NCBI RefSeq assembly: GCF_008041935.1
Contig: NZ_VKAC01000005.1
Coordinates: 186,001-250,000 of the forward strand
Reading direction: 5' to 3'
DNA: 64,000 nucleotides
Source of the DNA: Quadrisphaera setariae
Lineage (GTDB): Bacteria; Actinomycetota; Actinomycetes; Actinomycetales; Quadrisphaeraceae
Positions 26,970 through 34,714 of the stretch are shown here, piece after piece. Positions within the stretch are counted from its first letter, which is position 1. Each line of letters opens with the position of its first letter. Made by a program: the position numbers and the translations under genes. The notes below the pieces were generated by a model. That model was not told where the DNA came from and searched no databases. It saw only the letters and a program-made list of their open reading frames with translations.

Positions 26970-27991
26970 TTGCTGGTCCAGAACAGCTCGGCGTCGATCT
27001 GGCCGGTGCTCAGCAGGTGCTCGAGCTGCTTGAGGCGGGTGTGGCCGCGGCCGTTGAAGGTGGCCTCGTCCAGCTGGATCGCCTCGAAGACGTCGTGCAG
27101 CTGCTGGGCGCCGCGGGCGGCGTCCCACTGGCACTCGAAGTCGGGCAGGACCTTCTTGATCTTGTCGAAGTTCACCTTGTAGGAGCGGTTGTCCGCGCTC
27201 GCCGGACCGAAGCTCAGCTCGCAGCCCGGGAACGCCGCCGCGACCTTCTCGGCGATGTCGCGGACCTGGTAGTTCTGCTCCTCCGAGCCGACGTTGAGCA
27301 CCTCGCCGCGGACGGCCTCGACCGGTGCGGTGAGCACCCGGCGGATCGCCTGGGCGATGTCCAGGCCGTGCACCAGCGGGCGCCAGGGGGTGCCGTCGCT
27401 GTTCATGGCGATCTTGCCCGTGGTCCACGCCAGGCCGGCGAGGTTGTTGAGCACGATGTCGAAGCGCATGCGAGGGCTGGCGCCGAAGGCGGTGGCGTTG
27501 CGCAGGAAGGTCGGGGCGAAGGTCTCGTCGGCCAGCGGGGCGACGTCGCGCTCGACGCGCGCCTTGCAGATCGCGTACGCGGTCTGGGGGTTGACCGGGC
27601 TGGTCTCGTCGACGGTGCCCTCGGCGACGCCGTACACCGAGCAGCTGGACATGTAGACGAACCGGCCGACGCCGGCCTCCTTGGCCACCGTCGCCAGGCG
27701 CACGGAGCCCTTGTGGTTGACCTCGTAGGTCACCTCGCCCAGCAGGTCGCCCAGGGGGTCGTTGCTCAGCTCGGCCATGTGGACCACGGCGTCGAAGCCG
27801 CGCAGGTCCTCGACCTGGACGTCGCGGATGTCCTTGGCGATGGTCGCCACGGTGCTCGTGACGCCGTTGTAGAGCCAGCCGTGCTTGTAGTAGCCGGTGT
27901 CCAGCCCCGTCACGTCGTGGCCGTCCTCGACCAGCAGGGGCGCCAGGAGGCAGCCCAGGTAGCCCTCGGTGCCCGTCACAAGGATCTTCAT
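26966..27991 (-). CDS. NAD-dependent epimerase/dehydratase (extended SDR)
   Basis: A 341-residue SDR acting on a nucleotide sugar. It has the NAD motif ILVTGTEGYLG at the N-terminus, VVHMAELSNDP, FVYMSSCSVYG and the catalytic pair in YAICK (Tyr-x3-Lys), then NVGSEEQNYQVRDIAE near the C-terminus. It opens a three-gene minus-strand operon with the RfbC-like cupin and the SAF oxidoreductase, all joined by 4-base overlaps. It could supply the 4-keto intermediate that the cupin epimerises, standing in for the missing RfbG; that is inference. The ATG start matches the canonical MKILVTG. Confidence 0.9.
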   Translation of the reverse strand: MKILVTGTEGYLGCLLAPLLVEDGHDVTGLDTGYYKHGWLYNGVTSTVATIAKDIRDVQVEDLRGFDAVVHMAELSNDPLGDLLGEVTYEVNHKGSVRLATVAKEAGVGRFVYMSSCSVYGVAEGTVDETSPVNPQTAYAICKARVERDVAPLADETFAPTFLRNATAFGASPRMRFDIVLNNLAGLAWTTGKIAMNSDGTPWRPLVHGLDIAQAIRRVLTAPVEAVRGEVLNVGSEEQNYQVRDIAEKVAAAFPGCELSFGPASADNRSYKVNFDKIKKVLPDFECQWDAARGAQQLHDVFEAIQLDEATFNGRGHTRLKQLEHLLSTGQIDAELFWTSK

Positions 27992-28170
27992 GGTGGAAGC
28001 GGCCCCCGCCTGTCGTCGTGTGTCCGTCGTGTGTCGTGGTGTGACGTGAGAATCGCCGCCCACGCTAACGGGCCGTGACGGGAGTTCCGCTCCGCACGTC
28101 CGGCGGACGGGTGAGCCTGCTGCGGCCCGTCACACGTCTGACGGAGCGGCCCTCGCCGCTGACCTGCGCG

Positions 28171-29181
28171 TCAGCCGCGCGTGACGACCCGTCCGCCGAC
28201 CGTCGCCGTCGTCGTCGCCGCACCGACCGCGTACGCCCAGTGCTCGCGCGCCCGCCGGCGGTCGCCCTTGGCCACCTGCTCGGCGGCGCGCACGGCGTAG
28301 CCGGCGGCGGTCAGGGCGCGCATCGCCAGGGCGGGCACCAGCGCGTGGTGCTTGCGCACGTAGCGCGCCATCGACGCCCCGCGCAGCCGCATCATCTCCA
28401 GGCTGGGCGCCCCGGAGCCGCCGCTGGCGCCGGGGACGAGGACGTCGGTGCGCAGCACCTCGCGCAGGCCGGCGGCGCGGGCGGCGCGCCCGAAGGCCAT
28501 GTCCTCGTTGTAGACGTAGAAGTCGGTGTCGAACCCGCCCAGGCGCTCGAAGACCTCGCGGCGCACCGCCATGCAGCCGCCGCTGACCCAGTCGACGCGC
28601 AGCGGCGCGTTCGCCAGCGGCTTGGCGTAGACCCCGGCGGTGGGCAGGCGCTTGTGCAGGCCGGCGGCGTGCACGGCCACGCGGGTCAGCGTGGGCTCCC
28701 ACCCGCCGCAGCCGATCTGCGGCTGCCCCGCCTCGGGTCCGTCGGCGTCGACGACGCATGCTGCACTCGCGGCCAGGGTGGCGTCAGAACGGACGTCCGC
28801 GACCACCGCCGCGAGGTGCTCGGGGGTGGGGCGCACGTCGGGGTTGACGAACAGCACCACCGAGGCGGTGGAGCTCAGGGCCCCGCGCGTGGCGGCGCGG
28901 GCGAACCCGACGCCCCCGCCGACCAGGTACCGCCCGTTCGGCCGCCCCTCCACCACGTCGCGCAGCCCGTCCGAGCCGTCGGAGTTGTCGACGACGACGA
29001 GGGGGAGGTCCGCGGGCAGCCCGGCGAGCATCTGCTCGACCTGGGCGCGGCTGCGGTAGGCGACCACCACCAGCTCGACGTCCTCGAGCGCCTCCGGGGC
29101 GGTCTGCGGCGGGGTCTGCGGGGGCACGGGTCCTCCAGGTGGGTCTGCGATCAGCGGGGAGCGGTGCGTGACGTCAGTCAC
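28171..29181 (-). CDS. GT2 family glycosyltransferase (rhamnosyltransferase-like)
   Basis: A 336-residue inverting GT-A enzyme. VELVVVAYRSRAQVEQML and PLVVVDNSDGSDGL give the N-terminal nucleotide site. LFVNPDVRPTPEHL supplies the DxD-like motif, followed by VSGGCMAVRREVFERLGGFDTDFYVYNEDMAFGRAARAAG, a block typical of WbbL-type rhamnosyltransferases. No membrane helix. The GTG start has no ribosome-binding site and falls inside a palindrome (29177-29191). The acceptor is unknown. Confidence 0.88.
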   Translation of the reverse strand: MTDVTHRSPLIADPPGGPVPPQTPPQTAPEALEDVELVVVAYRSRAQVEQMLAGLPADLPLVVVDNSDGSDGLRDVVEGRPNGRYLVGGGVGFARAATRGALSSTASVVLFVNPDVRPTPEHLAAVVADVRSDATLAASAACVVDADGPEAGQPQIGCGGWEPTLTRVAVHAAGLHKRLPTAGVYAKPLANAPLRVDWVSGGCMAVRREVFERLGGFDTDFYVYNEDMAFGRAARAAGLREVLRTDVLVPGASGGSGAPSLEMMRLRGASMARYVRKHHALVPALAMRALTAAGYAVRAAEQVAKGDRRRAREHWAYAVGAATTTATVGGRVVTRG

Positions 29182-29191
29182 CCGACCGGGT
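29177..29191. promoter_or_regulatory. Palindromic motif GTCACCCGACCGGGT (copy 1)
   Basis: An ACCCG-AC-CGGGT inverted repeat at the start of the GT2 gene and upstream of GH26 copy 2. The identical 15 bases recur at 31806 upstream of another GT2 gene, which suggests a shared regulator site. Confidence 0.5.
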
Positions 29192-29492
29192 GAGCGGTGG
29201 TGTCAGCCGCCGGTCTGCGGGAAACCCTCACCCCGCGGGAACGTTACGCGAGGAGCGCAGATCACACCCTCGTCCGGACGCGGCGGTTCGCCCGCTCGGC
29301 TCCCGGTGGGGGACGATGAGGGGCGGACCCGCGCCGCCCCTCCGGGGCAGGACGCGCCGGTCACAGCACACCACAGGCCGCGACGAGCCCCGCGACCGCC
29401 CTCCGGCCGGCGGGGCAGCAGCACCACGCCAGCACCACGCCAGCACCGAACGAGCACTGAGCCCGCACCAGCCGACCACGGGGAGCCCGCCG
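29182..29492. other. Divergent intergenic region, 311 bases
   Basis: Lies between the GT2 gene (-) and GH26 copy 2 (+). It holds the end of the palindrome above and short direct repeats of CACCACGCCAG near 29424-29446. No small gene or clear -10/-35 pair seen. Confidence 0.45.
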
Positions 29493-30635
29493 ATGGCCGC
29501 CACGCCGCCGTCCACGTCCGAGAGGCCCGCCGCCTCCACACCGCCCGAGCCGCACCACCCCTCCCGACGTCGCGCCATCGGCATCGGCGCGGGAGCGCTG
29601 GCCTCCGCCGGCCTGGCCGCCTGGGCGGGTGTGCGCCTGTTCGGCGCCGAGGACGAGGCCCCGGCGCCGGTCCCCGCGCCCGTGGAGTCGCCCAGCCCCA
29701 CCGAGACGCCGTTCGTGCCCGCCGAGTGGATGTCCGGCGCCGCCGGCGTGGGCGTGGCCGACGGGGCCTACGCCGCCGCCCGGGGCAGCGAGCTGGACAT
29801 CTCCGCCACGTGGTTCGACAACAACGAGGCGATGCTCAAGCTGTACACGCTGCAGCCGGGCGAGGAGTACGCGGACTGGACCAAGCCGCTGGACGTGGCC
29901 GTCGGCGCCATCGACCTGGACGAGGGCGAGTCGTGGGCGCGGGCCGCCACCGGCGCCTACGAGGACCGCTGGCGCCAGTCCCTCACGCTCCTGCGCGACA
30001 CCTGGGGCGCCCGCCAGGCCACCATGTACATCCGCTTCGCCCACGAGCTGAACGGAAACTGGTACGGCTGGCGGGTGCGCTCGGACGAGGTCGAGGACTT
30101 CAAGACCTCCTGGCGGCGCTACCGCGCGCTGCAGCAGGAGGTCTTCCCCGCCGCCAAGCTGGTGCTGTGCATGAACCGCGAGACGGTGCGTGACGAGGAG
30201 GCCGGCGACGCGGGCATCGACTGGCGCACGCTGTACCCCGGCGAGGGGCAGGTCGACGTGATGAGCGTCGACTACTACAACCAGTTCCCCTCCGTGGAGT
30301 CCGACCAGGGCTGGGACGCCGCCATGGCGCTCAAGGACCAGTGGGGTGCGCCCAAGGGCCTGCAGGGCCACCTCGACTTCGCGAAGAGCGTCGGGCTGCC
30401 GCTGGCGGTCTCGGAGTGGTCGGGCAACGCCGAGGAGGGCGACATGCCCGTCTTCGTCAAGCGCATGCACGACTTCTTCGCCCGCCACGGCGGCACCGGC
30501 GCCGGGCAGGTGCTCTACGAGGTGCAGTTCAACGTGATCATGGATCAGACCGACGTGCCGGACCAGTGGCTGCTCGTCGGGTCCGGCACGCGGATGCCGC
30601 GCTCGCAGGAGATGTACACCAGCCTCGACTGGTGA
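29493..30635 (+). CDS. GH26-like secreted glycosidase, Tat-type signal (copy 2 of 3)
   Basis: A 380-residue secreted protein. HPSRRRAIGIGAGALAS gives a twin-arginine-like signal; an Ala/Pro-rich linker follows. The catalytic domain has MYIRFAHELNGNWYGW (acid/base Glu near residue 186), VMSVDYYNQFP and LAVSEWSGNAEEGD (nucleophile Glu near 307). It also shares with copy 3 the blocks GSELDI.ATW.DNNEAM, DRWRQSLT and KGLQGHLDFAKSVGLPL, so these two are closer to each other than to copy 1. It ends at a shared terminator with the convergent EDDY gene. Confidence 0.85.
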   Translation: MAATPPSTSERPAASTPPEPHHPSRRRAIGIGAGALASAGLAAWAGVRLFGAEDEAPAPVPAPVESPSPTETPFVPAEWMSGAAGVGVADGAYAAARGSELDISATWFDNNEAMLKLYTLQPGEEYADWTKPLDVAVGAIDLDEGESWARAATGAYEDRWRQSLTLLRDTWGARQATMYIRFAHELNGNWYGWRVRSDEVEDFKTSWRRYRALQQEVFPAAKLVLCMNRETVRDEEAGDAGIDWRTLYPGEGQVDVMSVDYYNQFPSVESDQGWDAAMALKDQWGAPKGLQGHLDFAKSVGLPLAVSEWSGNAEEGDMPVFVKRMHDFFARHGGTGAGQVLYEVQFNVIMDQTDVPDQWLLVGSGTRMPRSQEMYTSLDW

Positions 30636-30663
30636 CGGCCTGGCCACCCCGCGGTGGTGGCGG

Positions 30664-30707
30664 CACGACGAGGGCCCCGGACCAGCAGGTCCGGGGCCCT
30701 CGTCGTG
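30664..30707. terminator. 20-bp perfect hairpin between convergent genes
   Basis: Arms 30664-30683 and 30688-30707, 4-base AGCA loop, no T-tract. Sits 29 bases after the GH26 stop and 42 bases beyond the EDDY gene stop on the other strand. Confidence 0.8.
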
Positions 30708-30748
30708 GTGCCTGGACCGGCGCGGTGGCGCCGGCCCGGCGAGCCCGG

Positions 30749-31669
30749 TCAGGCGTTCGCGCCGTCGGAGGTGAGCCCGCGCTCCGCGCCCCAGGCCAGG
30801 GACTCCGCCGAGACGCGGTCCCAGTCGGTGCCGGTGGCGATGCGCATCTTCTCCAGGTGCGTGGCCAGGTTGGGCTCCACGGCCAGGAACGTGCGGCGGC
30901 GGCTGGGGCGGCGGCTCAGCGCGCGCACGACCGTGGCCAGCAGGAACGGCAGGATGAGCGCGTCGCGCACCCGCATCTTCAGGCTGCGGCCGCGCTCGTA
31001 CAGCGGGTGCAGCAGGTCGTACGGGCGGTAGGGGCTGAAGCCCTGCACCACCACGCACGTGTCGTGGTCTCGCAGCATGTTCTTGTGGGGCAGCATGCAG
31101 AGCCTGAAGATCCCCTTGTCCTCGCGCAGCGCACCCAGGCGCACCCCGAGGCTGGAGGTGGTGCTCTGGATGCGCACCCAGTCGCGGCCCTCGGAGCGGA
31201 ACGGACCCAGCTGCACCCACCCCGGCGGCGGCTCCGACGGCGGCTCGTCGGGTCCGTGCACGGTGCGGTCCGGCGTGGAGCCGTACAGGCCGAAGTACTG
31301 CGCCGGCACCGCCTCGGGCCCGTCCGCCGCCGCCACCAGGGCCGTGAAGGCCTCCGGGTGGTAGAGGTAGTCGTCCTCGCTGAACCAGACGACGTCGTCG
31401 TCGGACCAGTCGGAGTCGGTGGCCAGCGTGATCGCGCCCCAGTAGGAGCCGCGCATCCCGGCGGCGGACAGCTCCACCACGCGGCCGGCGCCGTCCATGA
31501 GGCGCCGCAGCTCCGGGGCCACCGGGCCGTCGTTGAGGAAGACGACGTCGGCCTCGACCGCCTGCGCGGCGCGCAGGAAGGAGACCAGGCAGGTCAGCTT
31601 GCTGTAGCCCTCGGGCCTGTCCTTCTCGTTCTCACCGCCCCAGGAGCGGTACACCACCCTCAGCGCCAC
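30749..31669 (-). CDS. Putative GT-A glycosyltransferase with EDDY motif (paralogue of 21572)
   Basis: A 306-residue cytoplasmic protein matching the 21572 product block by block: LRVVYRSWGGENEKDRP, YSKLTCLVSFLRA, ADVVFLNDGPVAPEL, VVWFSEDDYLYHPEAF (EDDY near residue 98), GIFRLCMLPHKNMLRDHD and LAVEPNLATHLEK. GAGGAAGGA precedes the GTG with good spacing. It lacks the 21-residue N-terminal extension of its paralogue. Next to GH26 copy 2, while the paralogue is next to GH26 copy 1: the pairing EDDY plus GH26 occurs twice. Function inferred only. Confidence 0.7.
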   Translation of the reverse strand: MALRVVYRSWGGENEKDRPEGYSKLTCLVSFLRAAQAVEADVVFLNDGPVAPELRRLMDGAGRVVELSAAGMRGSYWGAITLATDSDWSDDDVVWFSEDDYLYHPEAFTALVAAADGPEAVPAQYFGLYGSTPDRTVHGPDEPPSEPPPGWVQLGPFRSEGRDWVRIQSTTSSLGVRLGALREDKGIFRLCMLPHKNMLRDHDTCVVVQGFSPYRPYDLLHPLYERGRSLKMRVRDALILPFLLATVVRALSRRPSRRRTFLAVEPNLATHLEKMRIATGTDWDRVSAESLAWGAERGLTSDGANA

Positions 31670-31805
31670 GTGCAGTCCTTCCTCGGGCCTTCTCGGTCAG
31701 GCCGGTGCTTGCGGACCCGGCCACGGGTCAGTCCGAGCACGCCTGCGTGCCCCTCGTCGACGGTACCGCCCCTGCGCCGGGAGGTTGACGTTGCGGCAGG
31801 GCGGT

Positions 31806-31820
31806 GTCACCCGACCGGGT
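31806..31820. promoter_or_regulatory. Palindromic motif GTCACCCGACCGGGT (copy 2)
   Basis: Identical to 29177-29191. It lies 33 bases upstream of a TAGATT -10 candidate (31853-31858) for the GT2/polymerase operon, a position suited to an activator or upstream repressor. Confidence 0.5.
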
Positions 31821-31894
31821 CGCTGCGCGCAGACGACCCCCGCCGAGCCGCGTAGATTTCCTCGCTGTCCCCCGTCACCACCGAGGAGGTGCGC

Positions 31895-32971
31895 GTGAGC
31901 GCCCTGACCGACACCGCCCCCGCGGGCGGGCCGGCGCCCGACGCGCAGGGCACCACCAGCCCGGAGCGCAGCCCGGGCCCCGCACCAGCTGTCGAGGTGA
32001 CGGTGCTGGTGCCCGCCCGCGACGAGCGCGGCTCCATCGAGCGCTGCCTCGGCTCCGTCCTCTCCCAGCAGGGCGTCGACTTCGAGGTCGTCGTGGTCGA
32101 CAACGGCTCGACCGACGGCACCACCGAGCTGCTGGAGGCGCTCGCCGAGCGCGACCCGCGCGTGGTGGTGGTGCCCCAGCCGGTGCCGTCCATCCCGGTG
32201 AGCCTCAACGCCGGCCTGGCCCGCGCCCGTGGCCGCTGGCTCGTCCGCGTCGACGCGCACTCCACGATCAGCGAGGGCTACCTCGCCCACGCCGTGGAGC
32301 GGCTGCGCGAAGGCCGGTGGGCAGCGGTGGGCGGACGCAAGACGGCCGTCGGGCGCACCCCCGTCGGACGCGCCGTCGCCGCCGTCCTCAACTCCAAGCT
32401 GGCGGTCGGCGGGTCGACCTACCACTGGGGCACCGAGGAGCAGGTGGTCGACCACATCCCCTTCGGCTGCTACCCCACCGAGCTGGTGCGCCAGCTGGGC
32501 GGGTGGGACACCGAGATCGCCAACAACGAGGACTTCGAGTTCGACCAGCGGCTGCGCCGCCAGGGCGAGATCCTCTTCGACCCCGCCCTCACCATCGACT
32601 GGGACTCCCGCGAGACCGTCGGGGCGCTGTACCGGCAGTACCGCCGCTACGGCACCGGCAAGCCCGGCGTCGCGCTGCGGCACCCCGGCAGCCTCAAGCT
32701 GCGCCACCTCGCGCCACCGCTGCTCGTGGCCTACCTCGCCGGCGCCGCGGTGCTCGGGCTGCGCCGGCCCGGGCTGGCGCTGGCCGCCGTCGCGCCCTAC
32801 GCGGCGGGCGTGGTCGCGGTCGGGTCGCGCATCAGCAGGTCGGCTCCGGAGGGCGCCGACAGGGCCGCCGTCCCGCTGGCGCTGGCCGCCATGCAGGTGG
32901 GCTGGGGCGTCGGGTTCTGGCGGGGCGTCAGCACGCTGCTGCGCCGCCGGGTCGCGAAGGGCGACGCGTGA
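31895..32971 (+). CDS. GT2 family glycosyltransferase with C-terminal membrane helices
   Basis: A 358-residue protein similar to ExoA-type succinoglycan glycosyltransferases. VTVLVPARDERGSIERCL and FEVVVVDNGSTDGTTELL form the nucleotide site, WLVRVDAHSTIS carries the DxD motif, and NNEDFEFDQRLRRQG the ED motif. Two to three hydrophobic helices follow (about residues 270-345). GTG 31895 was chosen because GAGGAGG precedes it by about 4 bases; GTG 31889 overlaps that site. The stop overlaps the polymerase GTG, so it is first in a two-gene operon. Confidence 0.9.
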   Translation: MSALTDTAPAGGPAPDAQGTTSPERSPGPAPAVEVTVLVPARDERGSIERCLGSVLSQQGVDFEVVVVDNGSTDGTTELLEALAERDPRVVVVPQPVPSIPVSLNAGLARARGRWLVRVDAHSTISEGYLAHAVERLREGRWAAVGGRKTAVGRTPVGRAVAAVLNSKLAVGGSTYHWGTEEQVVDHIPFGCYPTELVRQLGGWDTEIANNEDFEFDQRLRRQGEILFDPALTIDWDSRETVGALYRQYRRYGTGKPGVALRHPGSLKLRHLAPPLLVAYLAGAAVLGLRRPGLALAAVAPYAAGVVAVGSRISRSAPEGADRAAVPLALAAMQVGWGVGFWRGVSTLLRRRVAKGDA

Positions 32972-34326
32972 GCGCCACCGTCGCTGCGCTGGCGCGCGTC
33001 GCGCGCGGAGCGGGAGCGGCCCGCTCGCGGGAGACCCCGCACCTGCACCCGGTGGACGAGGTCCGCCCCACCCGCACCGACCTGCGCATCGTCAGCGTCT
33101 TCACGGTGCTGCTGGTGCTCACCAACCGCATCGGTGTGCCCGCCGGCGAGACGGCCATCTCCGTGGGCATCCCGCTGGCCTACCTCTTCTCCGCGGTGAT
33201 GCTGTTCCGCGGCGTCCTCCGCGTGGACCGCCTGCGCGGGGAGCTGTACCTGCTCGCCGTCGGCGCCACGCTGGCCACCACGGCGTACATCGCGATCTCC
33301 GGGCGCGACTTCTCCATGACGTCCTACCTGCTGCTGGTGGTCGTCTACCTGCCGTGGATCCTCAGCTCCGGCGGCCGCGCCGGGCGCGACGTCGTGGTGA
33401 CCGCAGGACGGGCCTTCGTCGGCACGATGCTCGTGCTGTCCGTGGTCGGCGTGCTGCAGTTCGTCAGCCAGGTGGTCGGCGTGTGGAGCTTCACCGACTA
33501 CCTGTCCGACTGGGTGCCCACCGGCTGGATCGTGCCGTTCTACAACTTCGACAACCCGCTCGGGTACGACAACCCGATCCGCAAGGCCAACGCCTTCGTC
33601 CTGCTCGAGCCGTCGTTCCTGTCGCAGTACGCGGCGCTGGCGGTGCTCGTGGGACTGGTCATCGGGGTGCGCGCCTGGAAGCAGGCCGTGCTGCTGGCGG
33701 GCGTGGCGTCCGCGGTGTCCGGCACCGGGGTGGTGCTCCTCGCGGTCGGCGGCCTGCTGGTGCTGGCCCGGGCCCCCAAGCTCGTGCGCCCCAGCCACCT
33801 CGTGGCCGGGGCGATCGGCGTCCTGGTGGTGTTCGCGACGCCGGTCGCCGACACCCTGCTGAGCCGGCGCGACGAGCTCTCCGAACCCGGGTCAAGCGGC
33901 TACGCGCGCTTCGTCTCCCCGTACGCGGAGGTGCTCCGGGGCCTGGCGGACGAGACGCAGCGCAACGTCGTCGGCGCCGGCGCCGGCATGACCGAGCGCC
34001 TGCTCGCCTCCAACCGCTACGGCGGCGGCGACGACGTGCTCTACGGCGTCATCCCGAAGCTGTTCTTCGAGTACGGCCTCATCGCCGGTGGTCTCGTGCT
34101 CCTGTTCATCGTGCTGGCCGTGCTCGACAGGGCCCCGCTGCCCGTGCTGCCGGTCGCCATGCTCTTCATGGTGCTCGTGCTCTCCGGGGCGCTGCTGCAG
34201 CCGCAGACCGCCTACCTCGTGTGGTTGCTCTCGAGCATCGGCGGTGGCGACGTGGTGCGCCGGGTGGTGCTGAGGCGGCAGGAGGCGCGCAGCGCGCCAC
34301 CGGCCGAGCTCGCGTCGTCGTCCTGA
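32968..34326 (+). CDS. Wzy-like polysaccharide polymerase / O-antigen-ligase-like membrane protein
   Basis: A 452-residue polytopic protein with about ten to eleven hydrophobic helices and a large extracytoplasmic loop (about residues 175-215, SDWVPTGWIVPFYNFDNPLGYDN). Short Wzy/ligase-like features include LLEPSFLSQYAAL, AVSGTGVVLLAVGGLLV, a VGAGAGMTERL loop and KLFFEYGLIAGGLVLLFIVLAVL late. It should join lipid-linked repeat units outside the membrane. Sequence conservation in this family is low, so the call rests on topology and position with the flippase 388 bases downstream on the other strand. GTG overlaps the previous stop. Confidence 0.78.
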   Translation: MSATVAALARVARGAGAARSRETPHLHPVDEVRPTRTDLRIVSVFTVLLVLTNRIGVPAGETAISVGIPLAYLFSAVMLFRGVLRVDRLRGELYLLAVGATLATTAYIAISGRDFSMTSYLLLVVVYLPWILSSGGRAGRDVVVTAGRAFVGTMLVLSVVGVLQFVSQVVGVWSFTDYLSDWVPTGWIVPFYNFDNPLGYDNPIRKANAFVLLEPSFLSQYAALAVLVGLVIGVRAWKQAVLLAGVASAVSGTGVVLLAVGGLLVLARAPKLVRPSHLVAGAIGVLVVFATPVADTLLSRRDELSEPGSSGYARFVSPYAEVLRGLADETQRNVVGAGAGMTERLLASNRYGGGDDVLYGVIPKLFFEYGLIAGGLVLLFIVLAVLDRAPLPVLPVAMLFMVLVLSGALLQPQTAYLVWLLSSIGGGDVVRRVVLRRQEARSAPPAELASSS

Positions 34327-34334
34327 TCCGCTGA

Positions 34335-34359
34335 GGGGGCCGGACCCGCCCCGGCCCCC
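34335..34359 (+). terminator. 9-bp hairpin after the polymerase gene
   Basis: Arms 34335-34343 and 34351-34359 with a 7-base loop, 8 bases after the stop. Modest stem; the large palindrome just downstream may contribute. Confidence 0.55.
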
Positions 34360-34367
34360 GACGCACC

Positions 34368-34401
34368 TGACCGCGGTCACCTCCGGAGGTGACCGCGGTC
34401 A
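34368..34401. repeat. 34-base perfect palindrome built on TGACCGCGGTCA
   Basis: Each 17-base half is TGACCGCGGTCACCTCC, and the whole reads identically on both strands. A diverged single unit, CACCTGACCGTGGTCACCT, recurs at 34435, and GCTGACGCGTCAGC (34423-34436) lies between. TGACCGCGGTCA is itself palindromic, so this may be an operator or a REP-like element as well as a transcript end. Confidence 0.7.
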
Positions 34402-34507
34402 TCTGCGTCCGGGGCCGCTGGGCTGACGCGTCAGCACCTGACCGTGGTCACCTGCGCAAGGGGCGCCTCGCACCCGCGCGCCCTCCTGTGCGCCCCCGTT
34501 CCTCTTC

Positions 34508-34569
34508 GCACGTGCCGCGGAAAGTGCGGAACCGGGGGCCCCCTTGGTGCACTTGCCGCGGAAAGTGCG
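34508..34569. repeat. Two 21-base direct repeats around TGCCGCGGAAAGTGC
   Basis: Units at 34508-34528 and 34549-34569 differ by one base; the second contains the inverted pair GCACTT/AAGTGC. They are separated by GGGGGCCCCC (34534-34543). Probably a dispersed intergenic repeat family. Confidence 0.65.
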
Positions 34570-34647
34570 AGTGGGGCGGGCGGTGACGGCGCAGCGCCGG
34601 AGGGCGAGCGCCGACGAGGTGCGTGCTGGAGGGACGAGCGGCCGTGT

Positions 34648-34680
34648 GGCCAGGCCGGCCAGGCCGGCCAGGCCGGCCAG
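34648..34680. repeat. 9-base tandem repeat GGCCAGGCC, 3.7 copies
   Basis: Exact period-9 repeat just beyond the flippase stop, within a 388-base non-coding stretch (34327-34714). That stretch otherwise holds only the hairpin and palindromes listed; no small gene is convincing. Confidence 0.7.
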
Positions 34681-34714
34681 CGGTCAGGTGGCCAGCGGCC
34701 AGGCGTTCAGGCGC

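Noticed and set aside
34508-34680. CRISPR-like direct repeats
   Set aside because: Only two 21-base units with one spacer, plus a simple 9-base tandem repeat; no cas genes anywhere in the window.
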